Positions 43,903-52,844 of a DNA stretch of 64,000 nucleotides are shown here, in pieces. Under the pieces are notes generated by a model. It saw nothing but the letters and a program-made list of their open reading frames with translations. It was not told where the DNA came from and did not search any database. The DNA is from Vampirovibrio sp041737375 (GTDB lineage: Bacteria; Cyanobacteriota; Vampirovibrionia; Vampirovibrionales; Vampirovibrionaceae), in assembly GCF_041737375.1 (NCBI RefSeq), contig NZ_JBGSRV010000018.1:1-64000 (forward strand). The letters run 5' to 3'. The translations under genes and the position numbers were made by a program. Position 1 is the stretch's first letter. Each line of letters starts with the position of its first letter.

Positions 43903-44136
43903 TTAAGCCTCAAACGGGCGGGTCACGCTTTCGCCATCTTCCTGCAGGGTTTTCACCAATTCCTCAACCTTGCCTCTGGCTTCTGTTAATTTGGTTTGGC
44001 AAACCTTGATATGGCCCACGCCTTGCTCAAACAAGCCCAGCGCCTCTTCTAAGGGCAAAGATTCCGCCCGAAAGCGATCAACGATATCCTCCAGCGCCTG
44101 TGAAGATTCTGAAAAAGTGGGAAGCGATTGGGTCAT
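43903..44136 (-). CDS. xseB: exodeoxyribonuclease VII small subunit
   Basis: 77 residues from ATG 44136 (AGGA 9 nt upstream). Helical hairpin with LEDIVDRFRAESLPLEEALG and FEQGVGHIKVCQTKL, the XseB signature. It pairs with XseA, encoded 32 bp upstream. An in-frame start seven codons earlier is less well placed. Confidence 0.92.
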   Translation of the reverse strand: MTQSLPTFSESSQALEDIVDRFRAESLPLEEALGLFEQGVGHIKVCQTKLTEARGKVEELVKTLQEDGESVTRPFEA

Positions 44137-44168
44137 GATCTTAGGTCCTTGATTCATTGGGATAATGC

Positions 44169-45485
44169 TTACATGGAAACGGCAGGAGCCGCCCCGATGG
44201 GGTGAGTTTCCGAAATGGTGGCGGACAGGGCGCCATCCGCAAGGCGTAGTTTAAAAGCGTCGCCTGTCTTTACTTGCTGAATGGATTGAATGACCTGCCC
44301 TTTTAAATCCGTGGCCACCCCGTAACCTCTGGCCAAAGTGGTTAAGGGGTTTAAGGCATTCAAAACCGCAGCGGCCTCAGCCAGTTGCTGCTCTTTTTTC
44401 TGAAAGGCCAAATCAAAGCGAGACAATAATCGTTCCTGCTTCTGAAGCAGTTGATGCCCACAGGTTTCCAGATAACTTTCGTGCAGCTCCACCATGCGGG
44501 TGGCGTTCAAATCCAGGGTTTGCTCATGATACAAAATGACTTCAGCCATGGATTCCAATAAATTTTGAGAAAGCTGGGTGTGATTTTCTATAATGGCTTG
44601 CAAGTCTGGCACCGCCCAGTCCGCAGCGGCGGTGGGGGTAGAGGCGGAATAATCAGCGGCAGCGTCCGCCAAGGCGTAGTCGGGTTCGTGACCAATGCCG
44701 GTAATCACCGGCACGTCACTTTCAAACACGGCACGAACTACCGCTTCCTCGCTAAAGCAGAATAAATCTTCAAATGAACCGCCCCCCCGGCCCACAATCA
44801 AAATATCCAGTTGGTACTGAGGATGATTCAACTCCCGAATGGCCGCCGCGATTTCCTGAGCGGCCCCTTCTCCCTGCACTTTGACCGGCCGTAGCAAGAC
44901 ATCCACCATGGGGTTTTTTCGACGAATCACCCGCAACATATCGTGAATCACCGCCCCGGTAGAGGAGGTGATCAGGCCAATTCGCTGAGGAAATTCAGGA
45001 ATTTCTTTCTTGAATTCCTCCATAAACAGCCCTTCCGCTTCCAGTTGGGCCTTGATTTGCTGAAAGGCCAGTTGCAAAGCGCCCACCCCGACGGGTTCCA
45101 TCTTGCTGCCCACAATTGAGTAATTGCCGCTGGGCCGGTATATTTCCAGCCGCCCGGTGAGATACACCTCCAGCCCGTCCTGCAACTCAAAATTCAGCCG
45201 ATTGGCGGTGCTGGCCCATAAAATACAGCTAATGGAAGCGCCTTCATCCTTCAGGGTGAAATAGACATGCCCTCTGGAAGATCGTTTCACATTGGAAACC
45301 TCTCCCTGAATCACCATAGAACCGCTCAGGGCGGGATGGGCCTCAATGGCCTCTTCCAGCAAGGTGGTAATTTCAGACACCGAATAACTGGATTTCTGAG
45401 GGGCTGGTCCGCTTAAATCTCCAGCCAGCAAGGTGGTAAAATCCAGTTGCTGTTGCTTTGTATGGGATGCTTTTGGCTTTGGCAC
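44169..45485 (-). CDS. xseA: exodeoxyribonuclease VII large subunit
   Basis: 438 residues. The N-terminal OB fold reads SVSEITTLLEEAIE, IQGEVSNVKRSSRGHVYFTL and CILWASTANRL. The catalytic domain includes GLITSSTGAVIHDML, GRGGGSFEDLFCFSEE, ITGIGHEPDYALADAAADYSAS, and TPTAAADWAVPD. It degrades single-stranded DNA processively with XseB. A coiled coil and the LARGYGVATD end strand complete the family layout. Confidence 0.95.
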   Translation of the reverse strand: MPKPKASHTKQQQLDFTTLLAGDLSGPAPQKSSYSVSEITTLLEEAIEAHPALSGSMVIQGEVSNVKRSSRGHVYFTLKDEGASISCILWASTANRLNFELQDGLEVYLTGRLEIYRPSGNYSIVGSKMEPVGVGALQLAFQQIKAQLEAEGLFMEEFKKEIPEFPQRIGLITSSTGAVIHDMLRVIRRKNPMVDVLLRPVKVQGEGAAQEIAAAIRELNHPQYQLDILIVGRGGGSFEDLFCFSEEAVVRAVFESDVPVITGIGHEPDYALADAAADYSASTPTAAADWAVPDLQAIIENHTQLSQNLLESMAEVILYHEQTLDLNATRMVELHESYLETCGHQLLQKQERLLSRFDLAFQKKEQQLAEAAAVLNALNPLTTLARGYGVATDLKGQVIQSIQQVKTGDAFKLRLADGALSATISETHPIGAAPAVSM

Positions 45486-45698
45486 GTTGCCCGCTCCGCT
45501 TTTTCAGACCCTACCATTATAGACAAAACAAACTGAACAACCCAATGCCAAAGGCTTGAGCAACCCCAAAGCGCATTCCAAAAGACAGTAACTGACCATG
45601 AACGGTCGCCATCCACAGTAATTCGGCACTTAGTAATGATTTAAAAAAAACAGATGAACAATGAATGAAAAAACAGGGCCTCTAATCAGGCCAACACG

Positions 45699-46193
45699 CT
45701 ATTGATCGGATTCAATCTCGCCTTCAAATTTGAAATCAGAAGCCTTCAAATCGGTTAAGAAGTTTTTGAACTCCTGAGCCTCAGCTTCGTCTCGCTCCTG
45801 ATCAGTAGAAATGGTACCTTCGGCCATGACGTTGGCCGTTGCGAAAATTTGAACCTTGGCTTTCAGGGCAAGGGCAATGGCATCCGAAGGCCGGGAATCA
45901 ATCACATGCACGGTACCATCGGAGTGGGCCATATAAATGCTGGCAAAATAGGTGTCTGAACTAATGTCGTTAATTTCAATTTTGGTAATGCTAAAACCGG
46001 TGGCTTCAACCACATTGGCCAAAAGGTCATGGGTCATGGGCCGAGCAGACTTGATGTCTTCCAACTGCCGAATGATGGCGCTGGCCTCAGCTGTTCCAAT
46101 CCAGATAGGCAAGGCGCGGCGGTTTTCCTGATCGTTAAGCACCACAATGGGGGTGCCGGTCCGAGTATCCAGCGCAATCCCCATCACATACAA
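45699..46193 (-). CDS. DUF151 bifunctional-nuclease family protein
   Basis: 164 residues. PF02577-type core: RALPIWIGTAEASAI, SARPMTHDLLANVV, TYFASIYM, and VIDSRPSDAIALALKAKVQIFA. An acidic C-terminal tail of about 40 residues follows. Plant and thermophile homologues show nuclease activity. Start at TTG 46193 is uncertain; no ATG lies upstream in frame. Confidence 0.88.
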   Translation of the reverse strand: MYVMGIALDTRTGTPIVVLNDQENRRALPIWIGTAEASAIIRQLEDIKSARPMTHDLLANVVEATGFSITKIEINDISSDTYFASIYMAHSDGTVHVIDSRPSDAIALALKAKVQIFATANVMAEGTISTDQERDEAEAQEFKNFLTDLKASDFKFEGEIESDQ

Positions 46194-46328
46194 TTCAACC
46201 AGAGGTAAACTCTCTAAATTTTTATCCTCAGCAGAAATAGCATAGCCCCTTTTCTCTCGATTCCATTGCTTTATTATACTTTATTTTTATTGAAATTCGG
46301 AAGTCTGCTCAGAGCAATGCTTCACTAC

Positions 46329-47396
46329 TTAGTAAGCGGGCTTTGGCAAAGCGCCGATTCGATCCAGAGGCCAAATCCGAAACACGGCTCTTCCAATCAC
46401 GCGTTCTTTTCGGGCAAAACCCCAGTAACGGCTATCCAGGCTTTGATTCCGGTTATCGCCCATCATATAGTATTGTCCATCAGGCACTTTGACGGCTCCG
46501 CAATAAGGCTCTGGCTTTACCAAAGTGCAGGTTTCAGAAACTTCGTTGACATAAGGCTCATCCAGTTTTTTGGAATTCACATAAACCCCGTCGCCGGGGC
46601 GAACCTCCACCATATCACCAGGAAGCCCGATTAAACGCTTGATGTAGGCCACATCAATGTAATCATCTTTTTTGTAAATCAGGCCAGAAAAACCTGTCCA
46701 GCGTAGAAACAAACTCCACGGATCTTTTTTCAACTGGCTCATGGGCGGATAAAACACCAGCACATCTCCCCGCTGATAAGGGCGGTTCAACCGGGTAACT
46801 CGCTCAATCACCAATCGATCGTTCACCTGAAGCCCCGGAACCATAGATTCAGAGGGAATCAGTCGTAACTCGCCCAAAAAGCTTTTGATTAAAATCAGGA
46901 AAAACAGAACAAAAACAATCACTTCCAGCAGCTCTTTGCCCAGAAACAATAGGGTATTTCGCCCCTGTTTCCGGTGAGCCTGTGCCATGGCCTGATCAAC
47001 GCGCTCGGCAGAAACCCGGTTTTCTTGCATAATGGCCGAAACCACCGGATCGGGCGACAGGCAAAACGCTTTCAGTAAATGCTCCACTTCCATCAAGGCG
47101 GGTTTTCCAGCATTGGGCCGTGCGGCCTGCGCCATGAGTTCAGCGTTTTTTAACCAATCACTGGTGGGGGCAGGGGTGGGTGTTTTCAAATTATTTTTAA
47201 GGCGCTGAGCCGCTTTGCCGGGAGAAATCCCCAATTCCTGAAGCAGGCTGTCCAGCCGGTTAAATTTGCGATGGGTCATGAGCAAGCCCAACAAATAAAC
47301 CCGATCCGAAATCGGGGCCTGTCCTTGCTTTTTGGCCAGTTTACCTGCCAGGTGAATGGCGTCCTTGACGTCTTCCGAGTAGCGTACGTCTTCCAA
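46329..47396 (-). CDS. lepB: signal peptidase I with an N-terminal Clp-N-like extension
   Basis: 355 residues, about 150 longer at the N-terminus than standard LepB. Residues about 6-68 and 79-138 form two similar helical repeats (YSEDVKDAIHLAGKLAKKQG...YLLGLLM..LLQELGI and LKNAELMAQAARPNAG...VEHLLKAF) resembling the two repeats of the Clp-N domain. A membrane helix (153-171) leads into the peptidase: LIPSESMVPGL with Ser184, RGDVLVFYPP, DYIDVAYIKRLIGLPGD with Lys253, and MGDNRNQSLDSRYWGF. The serine-lysine dyad is intact, so it should cleave exported preproteins on the periplasmic side. The extension would face the cytoplasm. No overlap with neighbours. Confidence 0.9.
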   Translation of the reverse strand: MEDVRYSEDVKDAIHLAGKLAKKQGQAPISDRVYLLGLLMTHRKFNRLDSLLQELGISPGKAAQRLKNNLKTPTPAPTSDWLKNAELMAQAARPNAGKPALMEVEHLLKAFCLSPDPVVSAIMQENRVSAERVDQAMAQAHRKQGRNTLLFLGKELLEVIVFVLFFLILIKSFLGELRLIPSESMVPGLQVNDRLVIERVTRLNRPYQRGDVLVFYPPMSQLKKDPWSLFLRWTGFSGLIYKKDDYIDVAYIKRLIGLPGDMVEVRPGDGVYVNSKKLDEPYVNEVSETCTLVKPEPYCGAVKVPDGQYYMMGDNRNQSLDSRYWGFARKERVIGRAVFRIWPLDRIGALPKPAY

Positions 47397-47477
47397 TGGG
47401 GAATCCTCGTGCCTCTGAGTATGCTGACTGCCTTAACAAAACCTTCCAGTCAGGGCATCAGAACACTCATTTTAATA

Positions 47478-49019
47478 TCAGTCGCTTGAAATCTCAATGC
47501 AATTACCCCCATTGTTACGGGCCTGAGTCAAAGCATTTTCTGCCTGATGAATCAGCACCGACATGGAGGGACACCCTTCACTTAATGAGGTTAACCCGCC
47601 GCAAATGGAAAGCTGGATGGAACCGTCCTGCCAACTCAGAGGCATTTCAGCAACCTTTAACCGGAACCGATCCAAGGCAATGAACGCCTGATCGCCCGGT
47701 GTTTGGGGTAACAAAATAGCCAGATTCTTGCCCCCAAAGCGGGCCAGAATATCCACCCCCCGAAAGGAGGCTTCCAAAACCCTGGACACATGACGCAGGA
47801 TTTCATCGCCACAAGCGTGGCCCCATTCATCGTTAAGCTGTCTAAAGTTGTCAATGCCCACCAAGGCCAAGCTCAAGCACTGCTCATAGCGTTTTGCCGC
47901 TTTAAATTCTCGTTGCAGCACGCTCACAAAATGCTTGTGATTGACTAACCCGGTTAAACTGTCTGTAATGGCCAGCACTTCGGCCTGGGTGTACAAATGC
48001 CGCAGCTTCATTAGCAGGCGAATTTCATCTTCAATTAAATGCAAGGGGAAAATACGGGAGTAGTCCACCTTGTGTACCGAATAAAGCACCAAAGCGCCAA
48101 TCAACCCCGAATCCAGCTGGATGTCTTTTACATACGTAGTGGCGTATTCCACCGGCACAGCCTGATCATCCAGCGCCCCAATCACTTCCGATTCCCGCAG
48201 TTCCAGTTGGGCGCTGGTTAATCCACGATCTTTGTAGCGGTTAAAAAAGGTGTCCATCAGTTTTTCAATTTGAGAGGCCGGTTGCTGGCGCCGCTCGGGC
48301 AGGTGAAAAGTTAAGACTCGGGGGCCTTTGTTGTTGTCGTTAAAGAAAATGGCCGCCGCATCATATTCCAGAATACTTTCCAGCAGGCTGAACAGCATGT
48401 AATTCAATAAAGCCGAATCATGCACCAGATCAGCCAGACTGCGAAACTCCACCATCAGCATGGATTCCACCAGCGCGGTATCTAAAATCTGATTGAGCCG
48501 GGTGCGGATATTAAATGGATTTTTTTCGTTGTTGATTTTTAAAAGCCGCTTTTCCTCAATATCCACCCGGTCATATATTTCCAGCACCATCTGAATTTTC
48601 TGGAGCAAGCGGGAAGACACTTCTTCCATAGACAGAAAATCATCCGCCCCGGCCTTCATGCCCCAGAACCGATCCATCTTGAAGGTTTGATCGGCCACCA
48701 GCAGCAATGGAATCTTTCGCATGACCGGATCATTTTTAACCAGTCGGCAAATCTGATAGCCATTCAATTCCGGCACAGCGCTGCCAGCCAGTATCACATC
48801 CGGGATCAACCGGTACACCTTCTGAATGCCTTCGGTTCCATCCAGGGCAAATTCAATCTCGTAACCGTGCTTTTCCAAAGCCAGCCGACAAGCGTTAATC
48901 ATCAACTCATCCTGATGAATAATCAGAATCAGCGATTTATGGGCGCTTGTTGGGCTTAAGCCCTGCTCTGTAAGCTCTTGCGGTTTGTTTCTCTCTGAAA
49001 CCACGGTAACACCAATCAA
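47478..49019 (-). CDS. degenerate REC-GGDEF protein with an intact I-site
   Basis: 513 residues. The REC-like domain (about 28-150) has Gly79 where the phosphoacceptor Asp belongs (PDVILAGSAVPELNGYQ), so phosphorylation is unlikely. A middle region (about 190-345) looks GAF-like. The C-terminal GGDEF domain is complete in length (LAITDSLTGLVNHKHF, DEWGHACGDEIL), but the active loop reads GGKNL (429-433) instead of GGDEF. R420-G-V-D423, five residues before it, is the RxxD product-inhibition site. It is therefore more likely a c-di-GMP sensor than a cyclase. Divergent from the HD-GYP gene. Confidence 0.85.
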   Translation of the reverse strand: MIGVTVVSERNKPQELTEQGLSPTSAHKSLILIIHQDELMINACRLALEKHGYEIEFALDGTEGIQKVYRLIPDVILAGSAVPELNGYQICRLVKNDPVMRKIPLLLVADQTFKMDRFWGMKAGADDFLSMEEVSSRLLQKIQMVLEIYDRVDIEEKRLLKINNEKNPFNIRTRLNQILDTALVESMLMVEFRSLADLVHDSALLNYMLFSLLESILEYDAAAIFFNDNNKGPRVLTFHLPERRQQPASQIEKLMDTFFNRYKDRGLTSAQLELRESEVIGALDDQAVPVEYATTYVKDIQLDSGLIGALVLYSVHKVDYSRIFPLHLIEDEIRLLMKLRHLYTQAEVLAITDSLTGLVNHKHFVSVLQREFKAAKRYEQCLSLALVGIDNFRQLNDEWGHACGDEILRHVSRVLEASFRGVDILARFGGKNLAILLPQTPGDQAFIALDRFRLKVAEMPLSWQDGSIQLSICGGLTSLSEGCPSMSVLIHQAENALTQARNNGGNCIEISSD

Positions 49020-49329
49020 AAACTCTAAAACTTTAAACTCTATACTACCTCAATATCTCGTATTTGGGTCTTTTCTTGTCGAAACATCAAGTCGTTTGCC
49101 CGCCACATTCAAAACGCGCTTTCAAGTTCGGAAACCGGTGCTTTTTAAAACTCCATCAGTTGATGGACGCCAAATTCCGCATAATTTTCATATGATGCCT
49201 ATAGGAGATTCTCTGCTTGTGCCAGTGCGTCCGTTTTTCTCCTTCAACCGCTTCTCTGGCTTATTCTTTACTGGCGGGGCGGACCCAGAGCGGTAAAGCC
49301 CGGATTGAGCATACATTGCACTTTAACCA
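49020..49329. other. 310-bp divergent promoter region
   Basis: Between the degenerate GGDEF gene (minus) and the HD-GYP gene (plus). It must contain both start signals; only weak -10-like AT tracts were seen and no gene. Confidence 0.4.
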
Positions 49330-52056
49330 TTGCGATTACTGATAGAAAGCCCTATTGGAAGCATGACAAACGGTTCAGACAATCTGAATAGCAAGCCTTA
49401 CGAAGATTACCCGCTCTATGATTCCATTGAGGGAATGGTGTCGGTTGGAGAGCCTGCGGGAGAAATTAACCAGTTATTTGCCGATCTGGAACCTGCACCT
49501 GTTCAAAATAAGCCCCTGAATGAAAAGGCCTCCGCCGAAGCCCGAACGCTTTACGAATCAGGGTTGCTGCTGAACTTCAAAAAGGATTCAGAAAAGGCGG
49601 TGGAAGCCCTGGAAAAAGCCTACGGGCTCTTTTTGATGGATCGTCATTTTTTGGGGGCCATTGAATGTTTGGTGGAACTGGCCTGGATTAAATACAACAG
49701 CGATGTTCAGGATGGCCCTATTAAGTCCGCTCGCCTGTTTACCGAATCACTCAAAATGATGAACGTGCATATGCATGAGCCGGGAATTAACGAGATCAGG
49801 GCCCGATTGCTGCACTATCAGGGCTTGACCAAATACCGGGAAAAGCATTACGGGGAAGCCGTCAAACACTTTATGTACGCCCGCACCTTCTGCCGGGCCG
49901 ATGGCCTGGAAGCGGCCCGCATTCTGGACAGTCTGGCCGTTCATTATGAGCATACCAACGATTATTACCGGGCCATTCACTGCCTGCAAAACGCGCTGGA
50001 CATTAAAAAACGGGTGGGCTGCGTGTATGAGCAGGCGGTCACTTGCCAGATTATTGGGCGCATTTATATTCTGCGGGAAGAATATGGCCGGGCCGAAGAG
50101 TTCCTGAATCAGGCCCTGCACATTGCCATCGATCTTCAGGATTTATACCGTTGCGCCCGGATTAAAAACGATTTAATCCGTTTGTGCATTTATCAGGCCG
50201 ATCTGGACAAAGCCAAGGCGTTTATTCAGGAAGTAGAGCAGGAATGCACCAACAAAAGCATGCGGGTTCCTTACGGCAAAAGCCAGTTCTACAAAGCTTA
50301 TATTCAATACAATCAAATGGATTTTGACAGCGCTTGCCAATTGCTGGAGCAGGAAGTGCTGCCCATATTCAAGCGTTATAATTACCGCAAGGGGTTTGCC
50401 ATGGGCAGCCGCCTGCTGGCCTGTATCCATTACCGGCAAGGCGAAGAAGCCAAGGCCATTGAGGAAATCAGTGAAGTGATTGCCATTTTCAAGGAAGAGG
50501 GCAGCATTGCTGAACTGGCCAAAACCTATTATGAGCTGGGCAAAATTTATCTCAGCCTGAATGAACCCAAACTGGCGCTGGCCAGCATGATGGAATCCTT
50601 GAGAATTGCCGAGAGCAACGGCCTTAGTTTTATCATTAGCCATATTGAAGATGAGATTTTTCGGCTGGATGAGCGCAAGTGGCAAGAAATTGTAGAAAAA
50701 CGGGCCAACCACGATCGGGTTTTTGAGAAAGAAACCAATCTGATGGAGGCTTTGTCTTCCCTCAGCGAAAAAGAAGCTGCTGAGGACCAGAAGAATCCCA
50801 ACCAGCGACTGGTATCTCTCATGCGGGTAGGGCAAGCCATGGCTGCCGAGCGGGATTTGGAAAAACTGCTAACGCTCATTAAAGATGAAACCGAGCAAGC
50901 CTTAAGCGCCGATCGCTGCACGGTGTTTCTCTACGATCGCGAGCAGAATGAATTGTGGTCCAAAGTGGCCACTGGGTTTGATACCAGCGAAGAAGTGCGT
51001 TTTCCGGCACACCTGGGCCTGGCCGGTTATGTGGTTAAAACCGGCGAAACCCTGAATATTAAAGACGCCTATGAAGACCCTCGCTTTAATCAGGACATTG
51101 ATCGCAAAACCGGTTATCGCACCCACAATATTCTGTGCATGCCCATGCGAAACCGGAAAATGGAAATTATCGGGGTCTTTCAGGTCCTGAACAAACGTGT
51201 TTCCCATTTTGACAAAGTGGATGAGGACTTGCTCACCGCCATTTCGGTGAACGCTGGCGTGGCCCTGGAAAACGCCACCATGGCCCAGGAAATGAAAATT
51301 TCTTTTGACAGTTTTGTTAAAACACTCTCCAGCACCATTGACGCCCGAGATCCCATTACCGCCGGTCATTCCGAACGGGTGGCCGAATACGCCCTGCTAC
51401 TGGGCGAGGAAATGGAAATGCAGCACGCCGATTTGGAAGCGCTGAAATACGCTTCGTTGTTGCACGACATTGGAAAAATTGGCATTAAAGAAGAGATTTT
51501 AAAAAAAGACGGACGACTCACCGAAAAAGAGTACCGCCATATTCAAAAGCATGTGTACTACACCCACGAAATTTTAAAAAACGTACACTTTGAGCGCCAT
51601 TTGCAACTGGTACCGGAAATTGCCGCCTCTCACCACGAAAAAATGGATGGAAGCGGTTATCACCGGGGGCTGAAAGGCAGTGAAATATTGCTCTCCGGTC
51701 GAATACTGGCCATTTCAGACGTGTTCGACGCCATTACCTCTCGTCGGCATTATCGAAACCGCATGGCTTTCGATAAAGTACTCACCATCATCAAGCGAGA
51801 CGCAGGATCTCACTTCGATCCGGAATGCGTGGACGGCTTTTTCAACATTCCCCTGCACCGCCTCAGCCTGGTGCTGTTAATGGATCGGGGCAGCGGGGTG
51901 AGCGAAGAAGGGTTAATTCTGCACGAACAGGTGGATAAACAAATTACCATTGGCGAATATTACAAATGCATGAACAAGGAATCCATGAGTAAGGGCGAAG
52001 CCGATATTCACCGGGTGTTTACCAGTTTGTATCATCATAGTGGGGAGCTGGAGTAG
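49330..52056 (+). CDS. TPR-GAF-HD-GYP protein
   Basis: 908 residues. Many TPR-like helical repeats cover about 65-440. A GAF domain (about 490-650) starts with LVSLMRVGQAMAAERDLEKL and contains RCTVFLYDREQNELWSK and FPAHLGLAGYVVKTGE. The C-terminal HD-GYP domain has TAGHSERVAEYALLLGE, LLHDIGKIGI and RILAISDVFDAITSRRHYR. The GYP signature reads GYH (HHEKMDGSGYH) and the later RPYR reads RHYR. Metal ligands look intact, so hydrolysis of c-di-GMP or a related dinucleotide is possible. Start TTG 49330 or ATG 49363; neither has a good binding site. Sensory input through TPR and GAF is inferred. Confidence 0.88.
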   Translation: MRLLIESPIGSMTNGSDNLNSKPYEDYPLYDSIEGMVSVGEPAGEINQLFADLEPAPVQNKPLNEKASAEARTLYESGLLLNFKKDSEKAVEALEKAYGLFLMDRHFLGAIECLVELAWIKYNSDVQDGPIKSARLFTESLKMMNVHMHEPGINEIRARLLHYQGLTKYREKHYGEAVKHFMYARTFCRADGLEAARILDSLAVHYEHTNDYYRAIHCLQNALDIKKRVGCVYEQAVTCQIIGRIYILREEYGRAEEFLNQALHIAIDLQDLYRCARIKNDLIRLCIYQADLDKAKAFIQEVEQECTNKSMRVPYGKSQFYKAYIQYNQMDFDSACQLLEQEVLPIFKRYNYRKGFAMGSRLLACIHYRQGEEAKAIEEISEVIAIFKEEGSIAELAKTYYELGKIYLSLNEPKLALASMMESLRIAESNGLSFIISHIEDEIFRLDERKWQEIVEKRANHDRVFEKETNLMEALSSLSEKEAAEDQKNPNQRLVSLMRVGQAMAAERDLEKLLTLIKDETEQALSADRCTVFLYDREQNELWSKVATGFDTSEEVRFPAHLGLAGYVVKTGETLNIKDAYEDPRFNQDIDRKTGYRTHNILCMPMRNRKMEIIGVFQVLNKRVSHFDKVDEDLLTAISVNAGVALENATMAQEMKISFDSFVKTLSSTIDARDPITAGHSERVAEYALLLGEEMEMQHADLEALKYASLLHDIGKIGIKEEILKKDGRLTEKEYRHIQKHVYYTHEILKNVHFERHLQLVPEIAASHHEKMDGSGYHRGLKGSEILLSGRILAISDVFDAITSRRHYRNRMAFDKVLTIIKRDAGSHFDPECVDGFFNIPLHRLSLVLLMDRGSGVSEEGLILHEQVDKQITIGEYYKCMNKESMSKGEADIHRVFTSLYHHSGELE

Positions 52057-52131
52057 AAAAAACGTTGCCCGCAAGGCTTTGGCAGCGATGACTCAAGAAC
52101 AGCGGCGTTTTACAGGGGACAGGATTTTCCC

Positions 52132-52389
52132 TTAAGTGGATTTAAAGCGACGGGTTTTGTCGTTGGCGGGCGGGGTGTCATTTTTAGCGACCTCGCTTTT
52201 GTCCACCACTTGCAAATGCCGTTTAAATTCCACGTAAAAACCACAATTCTTGACCTGAACGTCTCCATCCAGATGAGCGACGCCAACTGCCAGCGCTTCC
52301 AGCAGCGGACACATTACCCCTTTGAGAAAATACTCACAGGAATAACACTGATCTTCTTCTTCGATATGGACGTGACCATCGTAGTACAT
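52132..52389 (-). CDS. small four-cysteine protein
   Basis: 85 residues from ATG 52389. It starts with MYYDGHVHIEEEDQ, then CYSCEYFLKGVMCPLLEAL and VKNCGFYVEF. The four Cys (CxxC, C, C) could bind zinc or an iron-sulfur cluster. The C-terminus is polar and Lys-rich. The family is not recognised. The longer frame to 52500 is not conserved-looking. Confidence 0.6.
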   Translation of the reverse strand: MYYDGHVHIEEEDQCYSCEYFLKGVMCPLLEALAVGVAHLDGDVQVKNCGFYVEFKRHLQVVDKSEVAKNDTPPANDKTRRFKST

Positions 52390-52844
52390 GATTGGTATGT
52401 TCCTTCGAATGGGACTTTGGGTCGAATCCGATGCTCGCAAGTGGCATGTCGAGGACTTCGGAGGGAATCTGGTAATCGCCTGCATACCTTTCACTGCCAC
52501 TTTAGTTCAAAAAGTATACCGACTTTCTTATTATAGATCTGATGGCCATGAATTTAAAGGGTCCCCTTGTTTTTTTTACACTACAAATGCATGACTTTTG
52601 TGGAATGATAGACCCTCAAACGGATTGGCCGACCTCTGCCAAAAAATTGGACTTTATATTCGTTTACAATTTGTTTGAAAGTCGTCTTTTTGTTACAAAC
52701 AATGTAACCTGAAATCAGTATTGTTGGGTGATAAAGCAAATTAATGGCTTCTTTTAACCACTCAGACTTTTTAATCCGTTGTCAACACGGACTTTTTACC
52801 TTAGGCACCGTTTAGAATGAGGCAATCGGGGGCATGCGCACATC
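52390..52844. other. 455-bp region upstream of the leucine-catabolism operon
   Basis: AT-rich in its second half. No gene. It contains the inverted repeat at 52692-52708; a -35-like TTGTCA lies near 52780, but no well-spaced -10 follows. Confidence 0.4.
52692..52708. promoter_or_regulatory. operator-like inverted repeat
   Basis: GTTACA-AACAA-TGTAAC, a perfect 6-bp inverted repeat with a 5-nt spacer, 137 bp before the mccB start. It is suited to a dimeric regulator (TetR or MerR type are usual for such operons), but the regulator is not known. Confidence 0.35.
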
